In this document: in pieces, positions 53,930 to 63,452 of the stretch | How positions within the stretch are numbered: position 1 is the stretch's first letter | Layout of the letters: every line of letters starts with the position of its first letter | From: JARFQH01 sp041299015 | GTDB lineage: Bacteria; Desulfobacterota; Desulfobacteria; Desulfobacterales; SG8-13 | Length of the DNA: 64,000 nt | Reading direction: 5' to 3' | NCBI GenBank assembly: GCA_041299015.1 | Contig: JBFYWB010000038.1 | Coordinates: 1 to 64,000 of the forward strand | Notes under the pieces: generated by a model | Told to the model about the DNA's origin: nothing | Databases searched by the model: none | The model's input: the letters and a program-made list of their open reading frames with translations, nothing else | Position numbers and translations under genes: made by a program

Positions 53930-54670
53930 TCAAATTTCAACTTCCGCCGGGGCTATGATTTCCGCATTTTGCCGGCCTGAAAGCTTTGGTAATTTGACCT
54001 TGCCGACTTGCCATCCTTTGTGACGGATAATCCCACTAAATGGAGGCTCGCCGACAACATTTCCGGTCAGCTTGATGGCACCAGGGTCGAAATCAGAGGC
54101 GACAGTCACGCGCTCTCCTTCGGACTGGGCCATTATCGGTCCGGGATCGAGATACTCCTGCACCACTTGACGGCAATTGGCATGGATCGCACGGACGGCC
54201 GAACCGATTTGTGAATCTTCATACTGGTCGAGATCCTCGGCTAAAAAATCCATCAGCCGTCCTTCCCGCTGCATCATCGCGAAGAGGTGCAAAAACAGGC
54301 GGCGTTCGGCGATATCCCCTTTTTCTTTTTCCGGCCCCTTGTCGGCGGTGGCGGCCTTTTTTTCACTGGTCGGTTTCAGCCGGCGAACGCTCGATCGGAC
54401 AAAAAGCCAGGCCAACAGCCCTAGAATCAAAGAAAAAACCAGCAGGACGGGAAACACCGTGTACCAAAATCGAGGGAAATAAAACAGGATCAGGTTCCAG
54501 GTATGAACACCGGAGGCTTCACCAGCGGAGGCTTGCAGAAGCGGCTGCGTCTCTTGGATCATTTTCAGAGTGCCGAGGTAGAGCAGCACGCCGAATACGC
54601 CCGCAATCAAAAGGCTGAAGAAAACAATGGGAACGGCGACTCTGTTCGACACCCGATTCACGTTGTGCAT
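53930..54670 (-). CDS. DUF2760-type membrane protein
   Basis: The 246-residue protein has two transmembrane helices (about 12-34 and 68-91), a charged linker and a C-terminal cytoplasmic domain. The domain carries the DUF2760 signature: GRLMDFLAEDLDQYEDSQIG, AIHANCRQVVQEYLDPGPI and GNVVGEPPFSG. It has no enzyme motif and its function is unknown. It is the first gene of a module with the two Hsp70 genes, so it may recruit them to the inner membrane. Confidence 0.85.
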   Translation of the reverse strand: MHNVNRVSNRVAVPIVFFSLLIAGVFGVLLYLGTLKMIQETQPLLQASAGEASGVHTWNLILFYFPRFWYTVFPVLLVFSLILGLLAWLFVRSSVRRLKPTSEKKAATADKGPEKEKGDIAERRLFLHLFAMMQREGRLMDFLAEDLDQYEDSQIGSAVRAIHANCRQVVQEYLDPGPIMAQSEGERVTVASDFDPGAIKLTGNVVGEPPFSGIIRHKGWQVGKVKLPKLSGRQNAEIIAPAEVEI

Positions 54671-54946
54671 TGGCTGTAATCCCCCCTGATTGACCGGACC
54701 ATTCTATCGGTTGGCGCAGTTGATGTGCTCCCTTTTATGCAATTTGCTGTGAATCCTTTGGTCCTTGTCGACTCAATTTAAATGATTTAAAGATTAAAAA
54801 ATTAATAACGTTGACCCGTTGAGGCAAGATCCCGGGCATTTTTTTTTGAATCGTGCGCCGTTCATCTCGCGGCTCGCCCTGAAATAGAAATTATCATTGT
54901 GGAGATGACCATCACGGGCGGAAAAATAGTTTATGGGAACGGCGGG
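54671..54946. other. intergenic region with AT-rich tract
   Basis: Between the DUF2760 gene and the RND pump stop. A 40-base AT-rich run at about 54775-54815 may hold the DUF2760 operon promoter, but no clear hexamer pair was found. No terminator for the pump gene is apparent. Confidence 0.4.
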
Positions 54947-57900
54947 TCATGAAGGTCTGCTCGTCTTAGGATCGGGATGAAACAATGAATAGACCGCCGG
55001 GATAAGTACCAGCGTGATCAGCGTCGATCCGGTCAGACCCCCGACAACCGCCCGTGCCAGCGGGGCCTGGGCGTCGGATCCTTCACCGATGCCGAGTGCC
55101 AGCGGCAGCAGGCCCAGGATGGTGGTCAAGGTCGTCATCAGGATCGGCCGCAATCGGCGACGACCGGCCTCGATCAGGGCATCGCGCATGCGCATTCCAT
55201 CCTGAACCAATCGACCGGCCTGGTCGACCAGGAGAATGGCATTGTTGACCACGATCCCCCCCAGCATAATGCAGCCGATGTAGGATTGCACATTCAGCGT
55301 CGTTTTCGTCATAAACAATGTCACCAGGACGCCTACCACCGCCAATGGAACTGAAAACATGACGACCAGCGGATCCCGCAGCGATTCATATTGACAGGCC
55401 AGCACCATATAGACGAGGACCAAGGCCAGCACGAGTGAAATCACCAGTTCCCTGAAGGCCTTTTGCTGTTCTTCGAAATTGCCGGCGACGGTCAGATCGT
55501 AGCCGACGGGGCGTGGAATCTGATCCAACAGCGCCTGCACGTCAACGGCCACGGAACCAAGATCGCGCCCCGCGACGTTGGCGCTGACCATCACTTGTCG
55601 CTGCTGGTCTTTGCGGTCGATCAGAATCGGCCCGCGGCTCGATTCAGACGTGACCAGGTTGCGCAGCGCCACCTTTTCACCGGATGCCGTTGTCAGCGTA
55701 AGGTTGAGAATTTCGTCTATGGAGCGTTTCTCGGCATCCTCGAGCTGCACCAGAATGCGATAAGAATTGCCCCCCGTTCGGTACTCACCGGTTTTGGATC
55801 CGGCCACCGCGGTTTGCAGGAGTTGGGTGACGTCGCGAACGCTCAGACCGAGATCGGCGACCTTGTCACGATTTACACGGATTTCCTGCTGGGGTATGCC
55901 GGCTTCGAGACTGGTCTGAACGTCCGTGATGCCCGGTACATCCACAATCAGCTCGGCCACGCTCGCGGCCAGGGCGTCGAGCGTGGCCAGCTCGTAGCCG
56001 CGAATCTCGATAGTCAGTCCCTCGTCACCGCCCAGGAGTCGGTCCAGTAAAAACTGTCCCTGCGGTGCCCGGACATGGATCTCCATTCCGGGGACGCGGC
56101 CGTCCAAACGGCCTCGCAGGTCTTGGGCAATTTCCACGTTGGAGCGTTCGCGTTGTGCGGTCGGCAGCAGAGATATGCTTATTTCGCCCTCTGAGCCTGC
56201 ATCAGCCCGCCAGCCGGAGGCGCCGATACTGACCACCGACGCGACGGCCTCGGGCACGGCCGGTTGAATGATCTGCTCCATTACGCGTGTCTGCCGGTCA
56301 ACCAGATCGAGCCGGGTACCGATTTCCATCTTGCCGGTTACGCGAACCTCGCCCTCATCGCTGGGAGGCAGAAATTCACTGCCGATCAGGGGTAAGAGCA
56401 GCAGACTGGCGCCGAAAAGGGCGGCCGCCGCAAAGACGGTTCGCAGACGATGGTCCAGGACCCATCTCAACAAATCCAGGTAACCGTTTTCGAGACTCGC
56501 AAAGACCCAATTGGCGGTGGCGGCCCAGCGGTTCGTTCGAGACGCCGGCCCGTTGAGTTGCTGTTGGCTTGAGGTCAGGAGCCTGGACGCCAGCATGGGC
56601 ACCAGGCTAAGGGACACCGTTAGCGAACAGATCAGCGCAAAGATGATCACGTAGGCCAGCTCCTTGAAGAGGATGCCCGAGACGCCACGAACGAAAATCA
56701 ACGGCAGAAAAATGACCAGCGTTGTTATGGTGCTGGCGATGATGGCCGGCCCGACTTCCCGGGCCCCTTCCACCGCCGCTTCCTCCGGTGCTTCGCCATT
56801 CTCACTGCGGCGGCGGAAGATGTTTTCGAGCACGACGATGGAGCTGTCGACCATCATGCCCACCCCCAAGGCCAACCCGCCAAGGGTCATTAGGTTGAGC
56901 GTGAATCCCCCGAAGAAAATTAATGCAAAAGTGGTCACGATTGAGATCGGGATCGACAGGGAAATCACCAGCGTGCTTCGGATGTTGCGTAGAAAAAACA
57001 GCAAAACCACGATGGCCAGTCCGCCTCCGTAAAGGACTGAGCGGGCGACATTGGCGATTGAGCGTTCGATGAAATTGCCCTGGTTGATAACCGGGACAAT
57101 TTTGATCTGGGGATAGGCCTGGTTGACGGCTTCAACCTCAGCCAGGATGCGCTTGGACACTTCGACCGTATTGGCATTGGCCTGTTTGCGAATCGCCACG
57201 CGCAGTCCGCGCCCACCGTTAACGCGCACGATGCGGGTCAGCTTCTCGTAGGTGTCTTTGACTGCGGCGATTTGACCCAGTGTTACGGCGGCACCGTCCC
57301 GCCGAACGATGACCGTGTCTCGAATCTGATCGAGGTTGACAAACTCGGCCGGTGCGCGCAGCATGACCTCGTAGTGCCCCTGTTCGATCTTGCCCGCCGG
57401 AAGATCGAGGTTGGCGTCGCGAATGGCGTCGAGCACCTGGTCCATCGGCAGACCGACGGCCTTGACCCGGTCGGGATCCAGTTCGATCCGGACCTCGCGG
57501 TTGAAGCCACCCCAGACGTCAACCTGCGCAACACCCGGAATGCGGGCAAAACGATAGCGGATCTGGACTTCAATCAGCTCCGTGAGTTCAACGGGGTCGA
57601 GATTGCTGGAGATTCCCAACAGGACGACCGGGAAACTGGCAATGTCGAATTTTCGGATGCGGGGCCTGACGATATCTTCCGGCAGTTCGTTGATCTCGTC
57701 TTCGAGTTTGCCCTGAACATCGATTGCCGCCGTGTCGATTTCCGTACCCCACACGAAACTGACACGAACCGTGCTGCGGCCCTCCGAAGACGATGATGTG
57801 ATTTCTTCTACCCCGGGCACCGTGGCGACGATCTCTTCAATAATCTGAGTGACCAACCGCTCCATAACCTCGGGGCTGGCACCCTCGTAATCCGTTCGAA

Positions 57901-58039
57901 TGCTCAGCGTCGGCAGTTCGATGTTGGGCAGCATGTCGATCTGCAGCCTGCTCAGAGAAACGGCCCCGATGATAACCAGGATCAAGGTCACCATTGTCGT
58001 GAATATCGGGCGTTTGACGCTGAAACTCGGCAGATTCAT
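54947..58039 (-). CDS. RND efflux pump, HAE1-type inner-membrane transporter
   Basis: The 1030-residue transporter of the AcrB/MexB family has the N-terminal signature LPSFSVKRPIFTTMVTLI, twelve transmembrane helices, two large periplasmic loops, and the helix-4 Asp residues in GGLALGVGMMVDSSIVVLENIFR. It exports drugs, solvents or lipids by proton antiport. It overlaps the adaptor gene by one base (TGATG). Substrate is not predictable. Confidence 0.95.
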   Translation of the reverse strand: MNLPSFSVKRPIFTTMVTLILVIIGAVSLSRLQIDMLPNIELPTLSIRTDYEGASPEVMERLVTQIIEEIVATVPGVEEITSSSSEGRSTVRVSFVWGTEIDTAAIDVQGKLEDEINELPEDIVRPRIRKFDIASFPVVLLGISSNLDPVELTELIEVQIRYRFARIPGVAQVDVWGGFNREVRIELDPDRVKAVGLPMDQVLDAIRDANLDLPAGKIEQGHYEVMLRAPAEFVNLDQIRDTVIVRRDGAAVTLGQIAAVKDTYEKLTRIVRVNGGRGLRVAIRKQANANTVEVSKRILAEVEAVNQAYPQIKIVPVINQGNFIERSIANVARSVLYGGGLAIVVLLFFLRNIRSTLVISLSIPISIVTTFALIFFGGFTLNLMTLGGLALGVGMMVDSSIVVLENIFRRRSENGEAPEEAAVEGAREVGPAIIASTITTLVIFLPLIFVRGVSGILFKELAYVIIFALICSLTVSLSLVPMLASRLLTSSQQQLNGPASRTNRWAATANWVFASLENGYLDLLRWVLDHRLRTVFAAAALFGASLLLLPLIGSEFLPPSDEGEVRVTGKMEIGTRLDLVDRQTRVMEQIIQPAVPEAVASVVSIGASGWRADAGSEGEISISLLPTAQRERSNVEIAQDLRGRLDGRVPGMEIHVRAPQGQFLLDRLLGGDEGLTIEIRGYELATLDALAASVAELIVDVPGITDVQTSLEAGIPQQEIRVNRDKVADLGLSVRDVTQLLQTAVAGSKTGEYRTGGNSYRILVQLEDAEKRSIDEILNLTLTTASGEKVALRNLVTSESSRGPILIDRKDQQRQVMVSANVAGRDLGSVAVDVQALLDQIPRPVGYDLTVAGNFEEQQKAFRELVISLVLALVLVYMVLACQYESLRDPLVVMFSVPLAVVGVLVTLFMTKTTLNVQSYIGCIMLGGIVVNNAILLVDQAGRLVQDGMRMRDALIEAGRRRLRPILMTTLTTILGLLPLALGIGEGSDAQAPLARAVVGGLTGSTLITLVLIPAVYSLFHPDPKTSRPS

Positions 58040-59250
58040 CAGGAATCGACCTTTCCGCTGTCGGCAGCTGTTTTTTTCTGCTCGGCAGGCAAAATGATCG
58101 GGGAGCCGTCGTTTACCAGTTGTTGCCCCAGGGTTACGACCCGACCGGACAGCCCTGCGCCTTCCACCTGCGCCCGGCCGCTTTCGCGGATGCCCACTTT
58201 TACCTCGCGCCAGGCGACCGATCGTCCATCCTCACTAATGACGAAAACACCGCTCTTGTCATCCCGTATGGTCAACGCCTGCTCCGGGACGATGGTGGCC
58301 TCCGGCACCCGGGCCAGTACCACTGCGGCCACGATGAACATGCCGGGTTTGAGTCGATGCTCTGGGTTTTCGATGATCAATTCGATCCGCGCCTGCCGGG
58401 TGGATTTACGGAAGACGGGGGCAATGCGATCGATATGGCCCGTAAATTGTTCGTCCGGATAGGCGTCCGTTGTCAACGCAACGAGCTGTCCGGGTCTCAG
58501 TTGAGCGTAGTCTCTTTCGGTGACGAAAACCACTCCGACGATGGGATGCAGTTCGACGATCAAGAGCAGGGGCGCGTTGGCGGCCACGGTCTGGCCTTCA
58601 TCCACATAACGTTCAGCGACGACGCGCTGCTCGCCGCCGCCGGCCCAACCCGCCGTTACCTGAGTGTAGCTGAGCCGGATGTTGGCGGTTTCCAGAGATG
58701 ATTCGGCCTTCGTTACCTGGGCCGCAGCGACTTTGAGTTGAGCCTGCTTTGCCAGTTGATCCTGCTGCGCAGCGTCGAATTCAGAATCGGATGCGATGCC
58801 GCGCTTCAAAAGCGACTGGGTACGGTTAAGCTCGCGATTGGAATTTCCCAGGGCGCTCTCAGCCTCGGACAGCTTGGCCCTGGCAACTTCCAGATCGGCC
58901 TGGGCCTGGGCGACGGCCTGGATATACTCATCATTGTCCAGTTCGGCCACAATCTGACCCCGCTTTACCGTATCGGCGATGTTCACCATCACGCGCTCCA
59001 CGCGGCCGCTGACTTTCGGCGCGACAACAAACTCGGCCAGAGCTTCCAGTTCACCGCTGAATGTCCGCTGCAGCACGATCGGCCCGCGCTGAATCTGTGT
59101 CACTTCTACCGGCACCGGTCGTAATGTCTTGGCGCTTTCGCTCGAGCCGGCTCGTTCCTGGAACCGAGCGAAAATAAACCAGCCCGATACCACCGCCGTT
59201 CCCATCAGAAGGGCCATCAGAATTAAAATTTTAGGGGAGCTCGATTTCAT
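58039..59250 (-). CDS. periplasmic adaptor (membrane fusion protein) of the RND system
   Basis: The 403-residue HlyD/AcrA-type adaptor has an N-terminal anchor (about 8-28), a lipoyl half-motif (VAPKVSGRVERVMVNIADTVKRGQIVAELD), an alpha-helical hairpin (about 110-190), and the beta-barrel and membrane-proximal domains. It links the pump to a TolC-type channel. It lies upstream of the pump and is divergent from the channel gene. Confidence 0.93.
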   Translation of the reverse strand: MKSSSPKILILMALLMGTAVVSGWFIFARFQERAGSSESAKTLRPVPVEVTQIQRGPIVLQRTFSGELEALAEFVVAPKVSGRVERVMVNIADTVKRGQIVAELDNDEYIQAVAQAQADLEVARAKLSEAESALGNSNRELNRTQSLLKRGIASDSEFDAAQQDQLAKQAQLKVAAAQVTKAESSLETANIRLSYTQVTAGWAGGGEQRVVAERYVDEGQTVAANAPLLLIVELHPIVGVVFVTERDYAQLRPGQLVALTTDAYPDEQFTGHIDRIAPVFRKSTRQARIELIIENPEHRLKPGMFIVAAVVLARVPEATIVPEQALTIRDDKSGVFVISEDGRSVAWREVKVGIRESGRAQVEGAGLSGRVVTLGQQLVNDGSPIILPAEQKKTAADSGKVDS

Positions 59251-59567
59251 GGTAAAATGCCTTTTCCCTTGTTATCGAAATGACCCCTCTCCAAGGGTAC
59301 GTGTTGTTTGACCCGACAGGGGGGATATTGTGCTCTTTTAGAGCTTATATTGCAACGGAAATTGATTGATGAAAGAATCCGTATGGCGGTCCGTCAGCGA
59401 TGATGGTCCATTTTTAAATCTATGCTGGCGCACCGTATCGTCAAGGGAGTTATCGGTTGCCATGGTGAGGCAAAAAGCTGTCAACACTGACGCGTTGCAA
59501 AAAAACTTAAAAGCCTTGTCAAATGGCCGGCATCGGTCGTTTTCTGGCTTCACGAGGATCAGATTTG
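59251..59567. promoter_or_regulatory. divergent control region of the efflux system
   Basis: A 317-base gap between adaptor and TolC-type gene. It contains an inverted repeat GCTCT-TTT-AGAGC (59332-59344) close to a poor minus-strand promoter (TTGCAA...CAATAT, 19 bases apart). Such repeats near the promoter suit a local TetR- or MarR-type repressor, but no regulator gene is adjacent. Confidence 0.35.
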
Positions 59568-61199
59568 ATGGTTGAAAGATGGTGTCATCCTCTGCTGGGA
59601 TTCCTTGCCGTGTGTGGGTTATTGCTGGTATCGGCGTCCTGTACGCTGGTCGAAGAAAGGATTGACCGGACGGCGGGAGGACTTAATGCGCCTGCCGATA
59701 CAGCGGTGCAAATGGGTTTGGCATCTGCCGAGCGACCCGAGAAGATTGCAGCGCGAACGGTGTCGCCGGGGCCACTGCAACTCACCGTCACCGAAGCGAT
59801 TCTACTTTGCCTCGAGAACAATCGCGAGCTTGAGGTGCAGAGATTGAATCCCTCGATTCGGCAAACCTTTGAGGACCAGGAAAGGGCTGTTTTTGATCCG
59901 GAAGCAGACGCGGAAGTTTCTGCCGGCAGGGTAAAAGGAGAACGCCTCGCAAGATCCGGCTCCGATACTGAGGATTTCACCACCGATGCCGCCGAAGGCA
60001 TCATTTCTCTGGAGCAATACTTCCCGACCGGCACGACGGTTGTCCTGGAAGCCGGCGCGCAAATGAACGACTCATCTCTTTACGATGACACCTTTTATGA
60101 AACCCGCTTGGGCATGACGGTTTCTCAGGCGCTATTGAGAGGATACGGAACAGATGTCAATCTGGCCCGACTGCAGCAGACACGCCTGGAAACGCGCATG
60201 TCGGAATATGAGTTACGGGGGTTTACCGAATTTCTGGTGGCGGAGGTGGAACGCATTTACTGGGACTATGCGCTGGCCCGGCGTCAAATCGAAATTGTTG
60301 AGGAGTCACTGAAAGTCGCCCGTCAGCAACTCGACGAGACCAACGAGCTGATCGCCGTCGGCCGATTGGCCAGAGCTGAATTGGCGGCCGTTCAGGCCGA
60401 GGTCGCGGCACAGGAACAGGCTCTCATCGAAGCACGGGCCAACAAGGAATCGATTCGCCTGCAACTGCTTCGGCTGCTCAATCCTGCGGGGCCGGAAATC
60501 TGGCAGCGGGAAGTCGATTTAATTCATCAGCCAACCTTGCCCGAAATCAAACTTGAAGACGTTGAGCTGTATGTGGCCGTATCGATGCGCATGCGTCCGA
60601 TTTTGAATCAGGCCCGTTTGGAAATATTACGCGGCAATATCGAACTCGTCAAAACTCAGAACGGATTGCTGCCCTTGTTGGATCTTTTCATCACGCTCGG
60701 CAAAAGCGGATATGCGAATTCCTTTGGTGTATCCATCAGCAATATCACCAAGGACCGGTATGACGCCTTGGCGGGTGTCAGATTGAATTACCCTGTTTTC
60801 AATCGGGATGCAAAAGCCCTTCACCGGCGAGCGTTGCTGACCCGGGAACAGACGCAAAAAGCTCTGGAGAACCTTTCACAGCTTGTGGAAGTCGATGTAC
60901 GCACTGCCCACATTGCGGTCAACCGCACCAAACAGCAGATTGCCGCCTCATCGGTCACCCGCATGTTCGATGAGGAAAAACTCCGGACCGAATCCGAAAA
61001 ACTGCGCGTGGGAAAATCAACCAGCTTTCTGGTGGCTCAAGCCCAACGGGATCTGTTGGTCAGTCGCATCGCCGAGGTGCAGGCCCTTGCCGACTACCTC
61101 AAGGCCCTGATCGATCTTTACCGACAGGACGGTTCGCTGCTCGAACGCCGTGGAATTTCCGCTCCCGGACGCGAACCGGTCGAACTGTCAAAAAAATAA
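59568..61199 (+). CDS. TolC-type outer-membrane efflux protein
   Basis: The 543-residue protein has a signal ending near LLLVSASC, a possible lipoprotein site with Cys25 and an imperfect lipobox, followed by two OEP repeats with long coiled helices (about 230-310 and 430-520). It provides the exit channel for the RND pump. The ATG at 59568 has GAGGATC upstream; an ATG at 59523 lies in the same frame but lacks one. Weak hairpin AGGGGG/CCCCCT at 61262-61282 may terminate it. Confidence 0.9.
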   Translation: MVERWCHPLLGFLAVCGLLLVSASCTLVEERIDRTAGGLNAPADTAVQMGLASAERPEKIAARTVSPGPLQLTVTEAILLCLENNRELEVQRLNPSIRQTFEDQERAVFDPEADAEVSAGRVKGERLARSGSDTEDFTTDAAEGIISLEQYFPTGTTVVLEAGAQMNDSSLYDDTFYETRLGMTVSQALLRGYGTDVNLARLQQTRLETRMSEYELRGFTEFLVAEVERIYWDYALARRQIEIVEESLKVARQQLDETNELIAVGRLARAELAAVQAEVAAQEQALIEARANKESIRLQLLRLLNPAGPEIWQREVDLIHQPTLPEIKLEDVELYVAVSMRMRPILNQARLEILRGNIELVKTQNGLLPLLDLFITLGKSGYANSFGVSISNITKDRYDALAGVRLNYPVFNRDAKALHRRALLTREQTQKALENLSQLVEVDVRTAHIAVNRTKQQIAASSVTRMFDEEKLRTESEKLRVGKSTSFLVAQAQRDLLVSRIAEVQALADYLKALIDLYRQDGSLLERRGISAPGREPVELSKK

Positions 61200-61321
61200 T
61201 TGAATTTACCCCATACTCTCAGGCGTATTTAGAAGTCGGTGATAGGTCAGCACGGCCGGCGAGGGGGCGACCCTGACCCCCTTCCCGATTCTGTGCTCAC
61301 GAAAGAAAGCGAGGGGCCTTT

Positions 61322-61621
61322 ATGGAAGAAGAAAAGACTGAAATTGAACAGTTGCGGGAAGAAATCGAGGCGTTAAAACAAAAACTATTTATCCATACGG
61401 CCGTCATTGTGGCCCTCTGCGCTTTCCACGACACAACAGTTGAGGAACTCATGAGCAGCTTGGCCCAAGACAGGTATCAGCCAAGCACATATAAAATGTA
61501 TAAAAGCTTGGCAAAGCACCACGGCATAGACTTCGATGAATTTTTCGATACGATAGAAGAATTAAACCCCTGGTGGCCCTTTAAAGACACCCAACAGAAA
61601 AAAACAGAAGAGGGTGAGTAA
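61322..61621 (+). CDS. small coiled-coil protein, unknown
   Basis: The 99-residue protein has a highly charged N-terminal coiled coil (EIEQLREEIEALKQK) and a globular helical part ending in a Trp/Pro segment (ELNPWWPFKD). Base composition drops in GC relative to the genes before it, suggesting the start of the acquired segment. A weak GAGGGG precedes the ATG. Function unknown. Confidence 0.55.
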   Translation: MEEEKTEIEQLREEIEALKQKLFIHTAVIVALCAFHDTTVEELMSSLAQDRYQPSTYKMYKSLAKHHGIDFDEFFDTIEELNPWWPFKDTQQKKTEEGE

Positions 61622-61653
61622 GGGCGACGCCATCAATGCAGCGTGACCGCTGA

Positions 61654-62187
61654 ATGCCTCTTGCCAGCATGGATGGGTGGATTACAGTCAGTGAAGGAAA
61701 CGATGAAATAGAATATATGGTGACAATTCCATCTGAGAATTTAAAAACCGAAAAAAATTTTGTTTTTGACGTCGAGGACCCCACAGGAGTCGACATTATA
61801 GTCGATTTCGATCTAAGTATGTCCCTGAAAGTTGACAACAATACATCTCCGTCTACATATGCATGCAAACCTGTCCTTCACCTTGCAGAAACAAGAAAGG
61901 CGGCCACAATTGTAGGACATATAAATGATGCCGACTTCGGAGATGAGGACTACGCAATTGTAACCGTTTTTGTGCGAGATTCTGATACCTCTCCTTATGA
62001 AGAATATACGAAAATCATGGTGACTAACACCGCTTCCGAAGATCCTGAAACGTTCACTATTTTTTGGTTGGTGCCAAACAAAGAGTATTTAGTCGAGATT
62101 GATTCTGTGGGAACTTCAGGTGGAACTATCGATAAAATTGATGTTGGTCTGCTTTCTGAAGACCAAACATACGATCTATATCCGTAA
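61654..62187 (+). pseudogene. DUF4382-like fragment, possibly truncated gene
   Basis: A 177-residue frame whose N-terminal half resembles the end of DUF4382 lipoproteins: IIVDFDLSMSLKVDN, then YACKPVLHLAETRKAATIVGHI. The rest is a beta-rich Ig-like stretch. It lacks the usual signal peptide and the first beta-sandwich domain, and an in-frame stop precedes its ATG. I therefore read it as a 5'-truncated remnant rather than a whole gene, though a cytoplasmic protein is possible. Confidence 0.45.
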
Positions 62188-62975
62188 GATTAAATATGAT
62201 CACGATTTAACAAATAATCATATCGAGCAAAAAGGCAGAATGACACCTGTTCTGCCTTTTACTTTTTAGAGACACTTGCTGAGAAACCCCTATGGTTACC
62301 AAACGTTTACGAATCGTCAGTGCAAATTTATTTAAAATCACCCTCCCTATAATTGCTTTAAAACGTAACTGTAACGCTCTTATGATCTCTCTACCGGCAG
62401 TTCTCTCTTACCTACACCTCATGTCCGTCTTCTAATTCAAAATTCAAAATTTTGTGAACTCGTAATCTTCAGCCAAAATTCTAAATCGAAAACGGATTAC
62501 GAGTTGAAAACGGATATGCAGTGATTGGTTATTCGACCATCCCAAAGAAAAACCTGTAAACCGACCTTCCCACTATCAGCTGTCAAGACACCATAAAAAA
62601 AAGCAACCACCCGTGTGGGAACTCCTTGACCATTTTTTTATTTTGTTTTGATTTCTTATAAATTTGGACATCTTCTTTTTATACACGAAATCTATTAGAA
62701 ATCTTATCTTATTTGACATTTACACTTGCTTTTTATTCTCATCCAAAAACAACTAATAAAAAAACTAAAAAATAAAATGGTCTTCCTAGCGAAGCGTCCC
62801 GACAGGGATGCTTTGACACCCATATAATATCATATTATATCATGCGTTCTTAGAAAAACTCAGGATATTATGCTATTTCAACTGGTTATCGATTTTCAGC
62901 TTTTACCGACCCTACCGCATCCCCCGAATTTCCGTTGCTATCGGCACCAAATCTTCTGATAATATATTTCGGTGC
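62188..62975. other. AT-rich intergenic region with inverted repeats
   Basis: 788 bases with no supported coding sequence. It contains a terminator at 62229-62266 and an 11-base perfect inverted repeat (AACTCGTAATC and GATTACGAGTT, 62457-62467 and 62495-62505). An 8-to-9-base GC hairpin lies at 62793-62816, and an AT palindrome at 62822-62840 has nine-base arms around a single C. The composition is unlike the rest of the window. Confidence 0.7.
62229..62266 (+). terminator. rho-independent terminator after the DUF4382-like gene
   Basis: Arms AAAAGGCAGAA and TTCTGCCTTTT (62230-62240 and 62250-62260), with nine bases between, are followed by ACTTTTT. The symmetry could also stop minus-strand transcription. 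Confidence 0.75.
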
Positions 62976-63416
62976 TTACGGATCTTCGCCAACTTTCTCA
63001 TAGGAATCGATGTATCCATACACTCTGAGCTGCTCCAAAACGTTCGTTTCCACGGTGGTGGTCAGATTCCACGGGTTGTTGTCCGTTAGTCCGGCATAGT
63101 CAGCAATGGTTACTATAATGAAAACGATCTTTTTGAAATTGTTGTGAATCAGCGCTTTTCGAAAAAATATCTGAGCGGAATCCGGCAACAGGTAGAAGCA
63201 GATATTGGGATTGATATCGACCACCGATAATTTGCGTTCCCGGACGGAAAACCTTTTCGGGGCAAAAAATAGTGCGCATTGCGTGACGCTGAGGTAAACA
63301 TAGTCGGACGGACTGAGGAAGTGCGCGACGTCAGACGATCCGCCGACAGACAGATCCCATAGCGAGATGGCCAAGCGTAGCGGCCTCTCCTTTCGATTGT
63401 ACGAAAATTCATTCAA
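62976..63416 (-). CDS. unknown protein divergent from the ion channel gene
   Basis: The 146-residue protein starts with a TTG (63416) with GAGG just upstream. It is a mixed alpha/beta sequence with many aromatic residues and no transmembrane helix or recognised domain. The gene is divergent from the ion channel gene with a 36-base gap, so the two may share control. Some uncertainty remains about the start. Confidence 0.45.
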   Translation of the reverse strand: MNEFSYNRKERPLRLAISLWDLSVGGSSDVAHFLSPSDYVYLSVTQCALFFAPKRFSVRERKLSVVDINPNICFYLLPDSAQIFFRKALIHNNFKKIVFIIVTIADYAGLTDNNPWNLTTTVETNVLEQLRVYGYIDSYEKVGEDP

Positions 63417-63452
63417 GGCCTCGACCCGCGAGGCCGGACGCGAGGATACCCG

